This document shows positions 9,236-17,883 of a stretch of DNA of 64,000 bases, one piece after another (position 1 is the stretch's first letter; every line of letters begins with the position of its first letter). This stretch comes from an uncultured Collinsella sp. GTDB taxonomy: Bacteria > Actinomycetota > Coriobacteriia > Coriobacteriales > Coriobacteriaceae. The notes beneath the pieces were generated by a model. That model was not told where the DNA came from. It saw only the letters and a program-made list of their open reading frames with translations, and did not search any database. A program made the position numbers and the translations under genes. The DNA is taken from contig URMZ01000005.1 of the NCBI GenBank assembly GCA_900549025.1, positions 27,651 to 91,650 on the forward strand, written 5' to 3'.

Positions 9236-9535
9236 ACCGTGCTAGTAGAAACTTAGCTATATTTGATTAAACAATTCATCTGTTTAGTTCTTTTCTATAA
9301 GATTCGTGGCATTTGCAAGAGGGCAGATGCAGGACACCTTGCGGCAATCACAGTGGTCACTACGCAGACCACAGATTGTCGATGGTGATAACAGCTATAG
9401 TGTTTATATGTTCTAGGACCGTTGTGGATACTGTGTTGCCTATCACGCTAGCTCCTTGCATAACATGTAGTTCGTCTTGTTGGTGCTACTTTTACTTTTA
9501 GCTAAGGATAACGGGCTATCATTGAAAGGTTGTTC
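9236..9535. other. 300-bp noncoding gap inside the glycan cluster
   Basis: I see no credible gene here. A 62-codon frame at 9313-9501 has no ribosome site and a composition unlike the neighbours. The only structure is an inverted repeat GTGGTC-N8-GACCAC at 9353-9372. The gap may carry a promoter for the downstream genes or be a remnant of a lost gene. Confidence 0.5.
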
Positions 9536-10240
9536 ATGAGCAATCCTTATAAGGTGCTAGTTATTGTGCCTGCTTATAATGAAGCTGAATCAATTTGTGC
9601 GACAGTTAAAGCCGTGATTGATTCAGGATATGATTATGTCGTGGTCAATGATGGTTCAACTGATAATACGCTTGAGATTTGTCATGCTAACCATCTCAAT
9701 GTACTTGATCTACCGCAGAATCTTGGTATTGGAGGGGCTGTACAAGCCGGCCATAAGTACGCTAAAAAATATGGATATAACATCGACGTTCAGGTGGATG
9801 GCGATGGACAGCATGATCCTTGTTTTATTTCCAGTATGGTTGAGCAGATTGAAGCTGGCTATGACTTGGTTATCGGGTCTAGGTTTCTCGAGCGAACTGG
9901 GGGGTTTCAGTCTACGTTTTTACGCCGAGTGGGTATTTCATGGCTTACTAGGGTGATTAAAATGTGTACGGGGAAGTACATAGCTGATCCGACATCTGGA
10001 TTTAGGGCCTGCGGACCGAAAGCTATCGACTATTTCTGTAAGAACTATCCAGTTGATTACCCTGAACCCGATTCTATTGTCTCAGTGCTTGCTCGCGGTC
10101 TGTCTGTATCTGAGATTCCCGTTGTCATGAAAGAGAGACAAGGGGGCTCATCATCCATTTCGGGCTTTTCGAGTGCCTATTACATGATCAAAGTTACCCT
10201 TGCAATTATTATTTCTGCATGTTCAAAAACGAGGTGTTAA
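9536..10240 (+). CDS. glycosyltransferase family 2 (polyprenyl-phosphate sugar synthase-like)
   Basis: A 234-residue GT-A enzyme of the DPM1/DPG-synthase type: VLVIVPAYNEAESI near the start, VVNDGSTDNT, NLGIGGAVQAG, then the metal-binding VDGDGQHDP and the late GSRFLERTGG. I took ATG 9536 (GAAAGG six bases before it) rather than TTG 9530. Such enzymes load a sugar on undecaprenyl phosphate or extend a glycan. The DUF2304 gene immediately after is the usual companion, and the pairing supports a membrane-proximal role. No C-terminal membrane anchor of its own is evident, so DUF2304 may supply it. Confidence 0.88.
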   Translation: MSNPYKVLVIVPAYNEAESICATVKAVIDSGYDYVVVNDGSTDNTLEICHANHLNVLDLPQNLGIGGAVQAGHKYAKKYGYNIDVQVDGDGQHDPCFISSMVEQIEAGYDLVIGSRFLERTGGFQSTFLRRVGISWLTRVIKMCTGKYIADPTSGFRACGPKAIDYFCKNYPVDYPEPDSIVSVLARGLSVSEIPVVMKERQGGSSSISGFSSAYYMIKVTLAIIISACSKTRC

Positions 10241-10241
10241 A

Positions 10242-10595
10242 GTGCCGGTAACCCTTCGCGTTTCTGTCGCAGCGGCCTGTATTTTACTTGCTGCATATGT
10301 AGTTAAGCTTATTGTGAGTGGCAGGCTCCAACTTAAGTATTCTCTATTGTGGCTGGCTCTGGTCCTAGTCCTAGTCCTGTCTGCTCTATTTCCGCAGCCC
10401 CTGTGCTATTTATCGTCGGCGATGGGGTTTGCCACGCCTTCCAATTTTATATTTGTTCTGGGGTTTGTCTTTGTAATCCTAATCATGCTTTCACTTAGTT
10501 TAATTGCCAGCAAACAGGCCGATGCGATTAAGAACTTAACTCAACGAGTTGCATTGCTTGAAAAAGATATCGAGAGCATTCTGAGGGATAAGTAG
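10242..10595 (+). CDS. DUF2304 family small membrane protein
   Basis: A 117-residue protein with three hydrophobic segments (about residues 3-22, 28-45 and 60-85) and a charged helical tail ending in LTQRVALLEKDIESIL, which looks coiled-coil. The start GTG 10242 is one base after the upstream stop, and GAGGTG at 10231 serves as its ribosome site. DUF2304 proteins are found next to GT2 polyprenyl-phosphate glycosyltransferases, and the domain is presumed to anchor or assist them. The tight coupling here supports that. No catalytic motif is visible. Confidence 0.8.
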   Translation: MPVTLRVSVAAACILLAAYVVKLIVSGRLQLKYSLLWLALVLVLVLSALFPQPLCYLSSAMGFATPSNFIFVLGFVFVILIMLSLSLIASKQADAIKNLTQRVALLEKDIESILRDK

Positions 10596-10599
10596 TTCT

Positions 10600-11394
10600 A
10601 TGTTTACGTGCAATGATCATACATTCGTAGTTTGCGCCTATGGCGAATCACCGTATTTGAACGACTGTATATCGTCTTTAATGAACCAGAAGCAAGCCAG
10701 TAGGATCTTTATCTCTACTTCTACTCCGAATAAGCATATTGAGCAGATTGCTTCTAGCTATAACTTGCCTGTATTTATTAACAATGGGATGCCAGGGATT
10801 GGCCATGACTGGAATTGTGCAATTTCCCATGCTCAAACTCCATTGGTCACCATTGCTCATCAAGATGATCTGTATTCCCCTAATTATTCAATTGAAATGC
10901 TTCGCTCTGTGAACGCCTCCAATCATCCCCTGATCTTCTTTTCTAATTATGGGGAGATTCGTAATGGGGAATATTTCGATGACATCTCGATTCTTAAAGT
11001 CAAAAGAATAATACTAAGAAAACTCGCTCGAGTTGGTAATTCATCTATAGTCAGGGACAAGCGTCGGACTTTGCGGTTTGGATCTGCGATTTGTTGCCCT
11101 TCGGTCACGTATGTTATGCCTAATCTCGAGACACCTTTGTTTTCGAGTGAGATGAAGTGTGACTTGGACTGGGAAGCGTGGGAGAGATTTTCGCGACTTG
11201 AAGGCTCTTTTGTTTATTCTCCCGAGATTCTTATGCATCATCGAATTCACAAAGAATCTGAGACGACTTCCTTGATCCAAGATAATACACGGAGCTCCGA
11301 AGACCTTGCTATGCTTGAAAAATTTTGGCCTAAAAAGGTTGCGAAAGTAATCCATCGACTATATTCAGTCAGCATGAATAGCAACACTCTTTAA
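10600..11394 (+). CDS. glycosyltransferase family 2
   Basis: A 264-residue GT-A protein: TFVVCAYGESPYLNDCISSL at the N-terminus and the nucleotide-sugar/metal motif TIAHQDDLYSP at about residue 85. A DLDWEAWERFS segment near residue 187 resembles the acceptor-site loop of family 2 enzymes. It starts four bases after the DUF2304 stop, so it belongs to the same transcript. It probably adds one residue of the repeat unit; donor and acceptor are unknown. Confidence 0.82.
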   Translation: MFTCNDHTFVVCAYGESPYLNDCISSLMNQKQASRIFISTSTPNKHIEQIASSYNLPVFINNGMPGIGHDWNCAISHAQTPLVTIAHQDDLYSPNYSIEMLRSVNASNHPLIFFSNYGEIRNGEYFDDISILKVKRIILRKLARVGNSSIVRDKRRTLRFGSAICCPSVTYVMPNLETPLFSSEMKCDLDWEAWERFSRLEGSFVYSPEILMHHRIHKESETTSLIQDNTRSSEDLAMLEKFWPKKVAKVIHRLYSVSMNSNTL

Positions 11395-11494
11395 CGTCTC
11401 TGTGTTGAACGTCTCCTCTGAGTCGGTTGACGAGCGCTTCGTGTATGACTGAATTCGGATATTAGCCTCCGAAGTCGGATGCTACGGCACTGTT

Positions 11495-11519
11495 CTTGCG
11501 TTGATATCATCGACGCAAG
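11495..11519. other. hairpin between GT2 and DUF2142 genes
   Basis: CTTGCGTTGAT-ATC-ATCGACGCAAG forms an 11-bp stem with one G-T wobble and a 3-nt loop. No T-run follows on either strand, so it is not a classical terminator. It lies about 90 bases before the DUF2142 start and may mark an mRNA processing or pausing site. Confidence 0.35.
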
Positions 11520-11607
11520 CTCTGAGATAATAATTAACTTGTTGATATACTTGCTACCACTATATTTAGTTGCGCTTATGTGAGTTTTGAAATTTAAGGA
11601 TTCTAGC

Positions 11608-13149
11608 ATGACGAGTTTTGTAAGATGCAAACCTGCTTTTCTTGCTTTTGCCGGTTTATTTGCAGTCTATTCAGTATTTTGGTACTTAAATAATCCTAGA
11701 TTGCTTGTTCTGCTTACAATTGCGATTTCGTTAATTATAATTCTCGCGCTCGGCAGCGTATTTGCTAGTGATAAGGATCGCCTTAAAAGTGAGTGGGTAT
11801 TCTTGGTACTGCTCATATCATTTTTAATCATATTTTGCTTTATATTCCCTCCGTTCACCGCGCCCGATGAGGGCCATCATTATTTTTCGACTTATTGGTT
11901 GGTTGATAGCCTTCCATTTAATGCCCATGTGTCTAATGACGGTGCTTTTCTGGTGCGAGATATTGATTACGCGCTATACAATAGCCGCCAACCGGGCGAT
12001 GCAATTAATTCAGCTTCATTTGATTCTGTTATTGATGGTTTTTCACTATTTGGAAATGGACAGCTGGTTCCTTTCAGTGAATTTTCTTTTAGTGCCGGCG
12101 GTGAGAATATTACTGCAAAACTGGGCTCTATCATTGGCTTGCAGATAGGGTTGTTCTTTGGGCTTGGAGCTTATCCCGCGTTCTATATGGGTCGAATTGG
12201 TTCGGCTCTCGTTTTTTGCTTCTGCGCTTTCCAGGCATTTCGAATCGCACCTAAAGGCAAATCGGTCATTGTATTCGTTTCATTGTTGCCCATGACGCTT
12301 CATTTGGCAGCTTCATATTCCTATGATTCTGGAATCATTGCTTATTCACTTCTGGTATTCGCATGTTTGATGCGCGGTTTTTTTGGCGAACAGCGGTCGA
12401 TAGGAAAAAGAGAAATCATTATATATTTAATCATTTCGGTTCTTTTGGCTCCGTGCAAGGTTATCTATTCAGGGTTGATTTTACTTGGATTGTTCGTCCC
12501 TCTTTCGCAGTTCATTGATGAGAAGACCGGGCGTTTTAGCAGGTTCTTGTTGATCTTTTGCGTTATGCTTTCTGTATTGGCCTTACGTTTGGCATCGATG
12601 AGCAGCTTGGTTTCTCAGACTTCAGATTCCTCTCGGGGCCATGAAGCGGGGCAGTTATATTCGCTCGGCGATATTCTGCTGCATCCAAAGAATAGTTTCC
12701 TTGTTTTTTGTAGAACTCTCGACTCTCTAGGTGATTTCTATTGGGAAACGTCTTTGGGCTATTCCCTTGGATGGCTTCAAGAGAACTTGCGTTTCCCTGC
12801 ATTCTATATGATTCCTTATTTGTTTTTCGGGTTTATTTGCTGCCTTGACTCTAGTGATGAGCCTTCGTTTCTTACTGCTCCTGTATCCTTTCTTTTCATT
12901 TTTGCTTTCCTTTTGGCTGCACTCGGTTCCATTGCATCAATGTGGTTGGCATGGACCTTCAACTATGAAAATGTAATACAGGGTGTTCAGGGGCGCTATT
13001 TTCTTCCGGCTTTACCAGCTTTGTTGTTTGGACTAAGAACACGATTATTTAGGTTCAACTCTACTTCCATTTCCGTTGTTACTACTGGCGTCTGTGTTAT
13101 GAACTGCCTATATCTTATTCGTTTTATTAGCGTCGCCTCCTGTTTGTAG
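11608..13149 (+). CDS. DUF2142 family polytopic membrane protein
   Basis: A 513-residue protein with about 12 hydrophobic helices. The characteristic first extracytoplasmic loop motif PPFTAPDEGHHYF lies near residue 90 and carries the conserved acidic PDEGHH that resembles the catalytic loop of GT-C glycosyltransferases. ATG 11608 is chosen over TTG 11587 because AAGGA at 11596 is well spaced. DUF2142 proteins recur in surface-glycan clusters. A GT-C transferase or polymerase-like job on lipid-linked sugars is plausible, and this is the only candidate polymerase in the window. Confidence 0.75.
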   Translation: MTSFVRCKPAFLAFAGLFAVYSVFWYLNNPRLLVLLTIAISLIIILALGSVFASDKDRLKSEWVFLVLLISFLIIFCFIFPPFTAPDEGHHYFSTYWLVDSLPFNAHVSNDGAFLVRDIDYALYNSRQPGDAINSASFDSVIDGFSLFGNGQLVPFSEFSFSAGGENITAKLGSIIGLQIGLFFGLGAYPAFYMGRIGSALVFCFCAFQAFRIAPKGKSVIVFVSLLPMTLHLAASYSYDSGIIAYSLLVFACLMRGFFGEQRSIGKREIIIYLIISVLLAPCKVIYSGLILLGLFVPLSQFIDEKTGRFSRFLLIFCVMLSVLALRLASMSSLVSQTSDSSRGHEAGQLYSLGDILLHPKNSFLVFCRTLDSLGDFYWETSLGYSLGWLQENLRFPAFYMIPYLFFGFICCLDSSDEPSFLTAPVSFLFIFAFLLAALGSIASMWLAWTFNYENVIQGVQGRYFLPALPALLFGLRTRLFRFNSTSISVVTTGVCVMNCLYLIRFISVASCL

Positions 13150-13219
13150 ATTTATCTCGCGCGCAGTTGCTTTGGTAATTTCTTGTAGTTGGGGACTTCA
13201 TCTCAGGGTTAACTAGGCC

Positions 13220-13236
13220 TGGTCTATCAAAGACCA
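13220..13236. other. inverted repeat upstream of third repeat protein
   Basis: TGGTCT-ATCAA-AGACCA is a perfect 6-bp inverted repeat 24 bases before ATG 13261. It shares a TGGTC...GACCA core with the repeat at 9353-9372. It could be a small operator or a 5' mRNA hairpin. Confidence 0.3.
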
Positions 13237-13260
13237 ATTAGATTGTATGGGAAAAGTGTA

Positions 13261-14898
13261 ATGTTGAGAAATCGTTATTTGAGTTTTATCGGTGTGGTCT
13301 GCCTTGTATCAATTTGTTTCACCCCTCTTTTATGCCCAACGGTTGCTGTTTCATTACCCGAAGATTGTGCGGTTCTAGGCGCTGATATTTCTACAGATCA
13401 ATCGGTACAGGGTCCAGTTGGGCCATCGGATGGTGATCGGTTACCTTCTGATTCGGTTAACTTCACAGCGTCTATCGATTTGTCGACATATGAATACACT
13501 GGTGATGCGATTACTCCGAGTGTGTCGGTTTTTGCTGATAGCGGTTTAAAGCTTACATGTGGGACCGATTATGAAGTCTTTTATGCGAATAATGTTGCAC
13601 CTGGCTGTGCTGATATAGCTGTAAATGGGCTAGGGGACTACGCTGGCGCTACCACCCGGTTGTCGTTCCAGATTGTTCGCTCTTCTGATAACAAAATCGC
13701 CCTTCCTGGTTCTTGGGTCTGCGAAAACGGTAAATGGTGGTGGAGATATGAGGCCGGTGGTTGGCCGTCAAACTGTTTTCTGACTATTGGGGGAGCCGAA
13801 TATTATTTTGATTCCGAAGGCTACGCAGCTACTGGCTGGAGATACCTGAGTGATGGATGGCACTTATTCTCTGAATCCTGTGCGCATTTGAAGGGATGGG
13901 CTGCCATCGGCGGTCATTGGTTCTTCCTTGACGAAACATCAGGTTCAATGAAGACCGGTTGGGTTTTAGACAATCATAACTGGTACTATTTGGACGGTTC
14001 GGGTGCTATGCATACTGGCTGGCTGCTCCTTGGCAATACTTGGTATTGGCTTGAGCCTTCCGGATCAATGGCTACGGGCTTTAAACTTGTAAACGGCAGT
14101 TTGTATCATTTTTCTCAATCTGGATCCATGAACACTGGTTGGTTTGTTGACGATGGGACATGGTATTGCGCCAATGGCTCTGGAGCGATTCGCACAGGAT
14201 GGTTTTACTTTGATTCTAGCTGGTATTTGCTTGATTCCAATAATAATGGCGCCATGCTCGAAGGATTTCAGTCTGTAAATGGTAATTGGTATTATTTGGA
14301 TTCGGATAGTGGCGGCGCATTAGAGTGCAACGCCTGGGTCTTCTCGCAAGATGGAAACGCATATTATGCGTGCAGCAGTGGTGCAATTGCGTTAAAGGGT
14401 GTCAAGGACAGCGTGGGCGCAATTAAGCTCAACGACGCCGAAGGAAAGCCCATGGTAGGCTGGTATTGGTCCTCCGCTGCTCAGACGTGGTTTTACACGG
14501 ATCCAGACGGGGTGCTACAGCGCGGTTGGCAATTAATTGGCGGGAAGTGGTATCACCTCGATAACGAATCTGGCGTTATGAATACAGGCTGGTTCCGCGA
14601 TGATGACGGGCTATGGTATTACCTTATGTCGTCAGGTCAAATGGCAACTGGCTGGAACAGTATCGAGAATGGCGAGTATTTCTTTAATGCTGCTGGTGCT
14701 TGGGTAGAGCCCGAGCGTTCTGCCCGTACTTCCTTTCAGTCTCAAATTGTTAGTCGCTGCTACAACGTTCCTTCTCCTGGAGTGGGATTGTGCTCGGAGT
14801 GGGTTAGCGAAGTTTTTTATCCCGTGCTGGGGTCTTATCCCAACGGTGACGCATGCGACATGTTTTGGAATTGGTGTCACAGTCGAGATATATCGTAG
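13261..14898 (+). CDS. secreted Ig-like and cell-wall-binding-repeat protein, truncated by in-frame TAG
   Basis: 545 codons before a TAG at 14896-14898. ATG 13261 is chosen over TTG 13243 because GGGA at 13249 is better spaced. A signal peptide comes first, then an Ig-like surface domain (about residues 75-145, with ITPSVSVFADSG, GTDYEVFYANN and VNGLGDYAGA), then about 15 wall-binding repeats. The last about 50 residues begin a cysteine peptidase/amidase domain of CHAP or NlpC type with Cys511 in GLCSEWVSEVF. The stop falls between that Cys and its His partner. The same frame continues past the TAG to 15108 with the rest of the domain, so the truncated product should be catalytically dead yet still wall-binding. 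Confidence 0.85.
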   Translation: MLRNRYLSFIGVVCLVSICFTPLLCPTVAVSLPEDCAVLGADISTDQSVQGPVGPSDGDRLPSDSVNFTASIDLSTYEYTGDAITPSVSVFADSGLKLTCGTDYEVFYANNVAPGCADIAVNGLGDYAGATTRLSFQIVRSSDNKIALPGSWVCENGKWWWRYEAGGWPSNCFLTIGGAEYYFDSEGYAATGWRYLSDGWHLFSESCAHLKGWAAIGGHWFFLDETSGSMKTGWVLDNHNWYYLDGSGAMHTGWLLLGNTWYWLEPSGSMATGFKLVNGSLYHFSQSGSMNTGWFVDDGTWYCANGSGAIRTGWFYFDSSWYLLDSNNNGAMLEGFQSVNGNWYYLDSDSGGALECNAWVFSQDGNAYYACSSGAIALKGVKDSVGAIKLNDAEGKPMVGWYWSSAAQTWFYTDPDGVLQRGWQLIGGKWYHLDNESGVMNTGWFRDDDGLWYYLMSSGQMATGWNSIENGEYFFNAAGAWVEPERSARTSFQSQIVSRCYNVPSPGVGLCSEWVSEVFYPVLGSYPNGDACDMFWNWCHSRDIS

Positions 14899-15108
14899 CT
14901 TAAGGTTGGAATGATTATTGCGGTCCCTACTCATACGCATACTAATGCGGGGGCTCGCTGGGGACACATTGCTATTTATGTTGGTAACGGTATGGTTATG
15001 GATAACATCGGTTACATTAGGGCGACATCACTGGCCTGGTGGCTGAACTACTACCACACTACCGCTACGCCTCAGTGGGGCTGGGTTTTAAATACGCCAT
15101 TAGAATAA
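14899..15108 (+). pseudogene. severed C-terminal part of the third repeat protein's catalytic domain
   Basis: In the same frame as the upstream gene, immediately after its TAG, are about 70 codons reading LKVGMIIAVPTHTHTNAG, then WGHIAIYVGNGMVMDN and a C-terminal PQWGWVLN. Codon 569 of the joined frame gives the catalytic His in GHIAIYVG. Restoring one sense codon (for example CAG at the TAG) would give a 615-residue protein with a complete peptidase domain. ATG 14911 has a weak TAAGG before it, so reinitiation is possible, but the piece alone lacks the nucleophile. It is either a recent nonsense mutation or a sequencing error. Confidence 0.8.
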
Positions 15109-15162
15109 GATGCTCTCTGACTGTCGAGTGGAGGACAACTTATCACAATGGGGGAACCCACA

Positions 15163-15198
15163 ATAGGGGAATCGAGGGTTAATCCTCGATTCCCCTAT
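15163..15198. terminator. bidirectional hairpin between convergent genes
   Basis: A perfect 15-bp stem (core AGGGGAATCGAGG / CCTCGATTCCCCT) with a 6-nt GTTAAT loop. It lies between the plus-strand repeat protein and the minus-strand glycosyltransferase. No strong T-run follows, but the position suits shared termination. Confidence 0.6.
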
Positions 15199-15255
15199 CT
15201 AGCTTAGGCACACGTTAATTTGTCCTGATTGAATAAGAGAAGAAACGCCAACTTC

Positions 15256-17727
15256 TTATAAATGATAATAACGATTCGCGGGTTCCCCAACGGTAAAGTT
15301 TGGATTCATATAGGGATCACCTTCGATGTAATGCTTGGCCCAGCGATAATTCATGTATGCGACCTCTTTGTGGAAGCGAATCTGCTTCTCCGTATTGTTT
15401 TCAACGCCTCTGGAAATCGACTCGTAGTGATAGAGCTCGACTTCGGGTGTGTATACGATCAGGTCGTTGATCTCGCGTAGCTTTAAGCAAAAGTCAACAT
15501 CATTAAATGCAACTTGAAGCTCTTCGGTGAAACCTCCGACTTTCTCATATTCGCTACGCTTGGTCATTATGCAAGCTGCAGTGACGGCGCTGAAGTCTTG
15601 TTGTGCATCGTTGAGTGCAAAGTATCCCCAGTTATCCTTTGGCATGCTTTGGCAAAGATGTCCTGCCACGCCACCAGTGACGCATAGGCCCGCATGCTGA
15701 ATGGTGTTGTCGGGATAGTAGAGTTTTGCACCAACTGCGCCAACATCCTCACGTGCGCAGATGCCAAGCATTATCTCAATCCAATTGGGCGTAATTACCT
15801 CAGTATCGTTATTCAACAGCAAGAGATAGTTACCTTTGGCGTGAGCAACGCCAAAGTTCATGAGCTTGGAGAAATTGAATTCGTGCTCCCAAGTTACAAG
15901 ACGAACGATATCTGGATATTTTGCTTGCAACTTATCGTAGTAATCGAACGTCGCCTTTTCTGTGCTGTTGTTTTCGATTATGACAAGCTCGTAATTGTTG
16001 TACGTTGATTTCTCAACAATTGACTTAATGCAGTTGTCCAGAATGTCGGCGTGGTCTTTAGTCGGGATGATAATTGACACGAGTGGATGGGAATCTGGCA
16101 CAGCGTAGGTTACTTTATATGTAAAGGGACGACGCGCTTGTTCGACCTTCGCATTGAGCCCAAGCCTGTCCAAATGACTCTGGACCGCTTTGATACCTGC
16201 GATAGTGGCATACGGCTTGCTATCGGCATTTGCTGCGGTGGAGGTCCCGCTTAGGCGCCAGTGATATAGAACCTTTGCAACATGATGAACTTTCCTTGCC
16301 TTTTCCACGGCGCGGAGAGTCAGATTATGATCCTGTGCTCCATCGAACTCTTTCGTGTTCGGTTCTAGAACATCAAGCAGCGACTTACGGATGGTAAGCA
16401 TATGGCAGATATAGTTATTGTTTCTGAGCAGATCGATATTGAAATCCGGCTTAAAGAACGGCTGCGCTAGCTTTCCATCGGGCATGAGTTTGTCTTCGTC
16501 GCAATAAAGAAGATCGACGGCATCATTGTTTTCAATTGCCTCGGCATATGAGAACAACAGGTCCGGTTCAAGAATATCGTCATGGTCAAAGAAACTAACG
16601 AAATCACCCGTAGCGATGGCAACGCCGGCGTTTGTATTTTCGGAAATGCCCTTATTCTCGGTAAGGTTAATTGATTTAATTCTGTTGTCGTGGGCCGTCT
16701 CCTGCTCAACGCGAGCCTTTAGTTCCTGATTGTCAGGACTTGCATTAACTAGGATGAGCTCCCAGTTTGCATAAGACTGGGTTTTTACGGATTCGGCCAT
16801 ATCGTTAAAGAACGAAATGGGCGTGTTGTAAAGAGGGACAATGATGCTGAACTTCGGAGCGCTGTTGAAGGCGATTTTTCTCTGTTTCTCCAGAGCGCCG
16901 ATGGTTGCCTTATGTTCCGTGAACCATTCGGGGTATTCAGGGTCAAACTGCGCATGGGTAAAGAGAAAGTTGGTCTCCTCAAGAAGCATGCCTAATTTAT
17001 CGGGCGTTAAGCAGTCGAATGCACTGAATGATGGGTGATTTTGATCGTCAATAACAAAATAATAACGATCGAACGCCTTTGGCATACGAACCGAGAGCTG
17101 CGTTTCAAGTTGCTTTTTCTCAGACGTAAATCCAACGCTTGTTACATTCGAACCGAAATTGACGATGCTCAAATTAACTTCATTAAGGGTTCGATCGAAA
17201 CAACGAAGTTTGATTTGCGAGTCGCTACGATAAGGAGTTCTCACCGTGCACCTAAGGATATAGTCGCTTGAATCTTCGATGCACTGCCAGAAATCAATCG
17301 TTGCCATGTCAAACTCTGAAACGTCATCGTAGTTTCGGAGTTTGCTGCACATGTCAGGTTTAATTTTGTAGTTAAGGCGCGACTCCCATTTGATGTTCTT
17401 GCAATTGAGCGAAAGGGAGTCGCTGCTCAGGGTGCGACCGTCTTGGCCGATTTCGCTAAACTCAATTTTGATGGTGCGAGCATCGGGATCGGGGAGTACA
17501 AGGACGTATGAGTTCGAGTCACAACTATTGTCCCGGAATTTTAGGAGGGATAAAGGTGAGCGGCGGTTATCGTCTGTAGCCGCCTGGGCTGTTACGCTGG
17601 AGCCTTTATGGATGCCTTCAATCTTAAGCTGCTGGTAGATTTTCCAGTTTCCTCTGCATACTCCGGTTGTTTCGACTCGCATTGTCTGCCTTTCGTTTGT
17701 TGGACACTGCCCATTGTACTTTTTCAT
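15256..17727 (-). CDS. large glycosyltransferase with two family 2 domains
   Basis: An 823-residue protein. Residues about 1-280 are a beta-rich, poorly conserved N-terminal region. The first GT-A domain (about 290-500) has FSIIVPLYNTPISF, NKGISENTNAG, FFDHDD as the metal motif and LLYCDEDKL. The second (about 555-800) has LVSIIIPTKDHADIL, IIENNS, LLLLNNDTEV and a late FNDVDFCLKLRE. Such double-headed enzymes often build alternating linkages. It stands alone on the minus strand, convergent with the repeat protein and divergent from rmlA, so it may use the dTDP-rhamnose made next door. ATG 17727 has GAGG six bases upstream; ATG 17682 is a reasonable alternative. Confidence 0.85.
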   Translation of the reverse strand: MKKYNGQCPTNERQTMRVETTGVCRGNWKIYQQLKIEGIHKGSSVTAQAATDDNRRSPLSLLKFRDNSCDSNSYVLVLPDPDARTIKIEFSEIGQDGRTLSSDSLSLNCKNIKWESRLNYKIKPDMCSKLRNYDDVSEFDMATIDFWQCIEDSSDYILRCTVRTPYRSDSQIKLRCFDRTLNEVNLSIVNFGSNVTSVGFTSEKKQLETQLSVRMPKAFDRYYFVIDDQNHPSFSAFDCLTPDKLGMLLEETNFLFTHAQFDPEYPEWFTEHKATIGALEKQRKIAFNSAPKFSIIVPLYNTPISFFNDMAESVKTQSYANWELILVNASPDNQELKARVEQETAHDNRIKSINLTENKGISENTNAGVAIATGDFVSFFDHDDILEPDLLFSYAEAIENNDAVDLLYCDEDKLMPDGKLAQPFFKPDFNIDLLRNNNYICHMLTIRKSLLDVLEPNTKEFDGAQDHNLTLRAVEKARKVHHVAKVLYHWRLSGTSTAANADSKPYATIAGIKAVQSHLDRLGLNAKVEQARRPFTYKVTYAVPDSHPLVSIIIPTKDHADILDNCIKSIVEKSTYNNYELVIIENNSTEKATFDYYDKLQAKYPDIVRLVTWEHEFNFSKLMNFGVAHAKGNYLLLLNNDTEVITPNWIEIMLGICAREDVGAVGAKLYYPDNTIQHAGLCVTGGVAGHLCQSMPKDNWGYFALNDAQQDFSAVTAACIMTKRSEYEKVGGFTEELQVAFNDVDFCLKLREINDLIVYTPEVELYHYESISRGVENNTEKQIRFHKEVAYMNYRWAKHYIEGDPYMNPNFTVGEPANRYYHL

Positions 17728-17813
17728 TTGTTGCCTCGCTAGAAATGCAGAAAGAGTTGCGTGTTTCTGCTGTCCGATTTAAATAAGAAGACGGGGAGGT
17801 TGCTGCCGGTGCG

Positions 17814-17819
17814 TATAAT
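17814..17819 (+). promoter_or_regulatory. candidate -10 element for rmlA
   Basis: A consensus TATAAT 65 bases before rmlA in the divergent gap to the large glycosyltransferase. No convincing -35 hexamer lies at the usual distance. Confidence 0.4.
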
Positions 17820-17883
17820 TTAATTAACTATGCATCTGTAATCAGCGGCTTTTGCTCAACGATTGTCAATCGAGAGGATTTTT

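Noticed and set aside
9313-9501. A 62-codon frame in the gap before the GT2 gene
   Set aside because: It has no ribosome site, a Cys/His-rich improbable composition and no recognisable motif.
14896-14898. Selenocysteine- or pyrrolysine-type recoding of the TAG
   Set aside because: TAG is used as an ordinary stop by many genes in the window and no recoding element was seen. A point mutation fits better.
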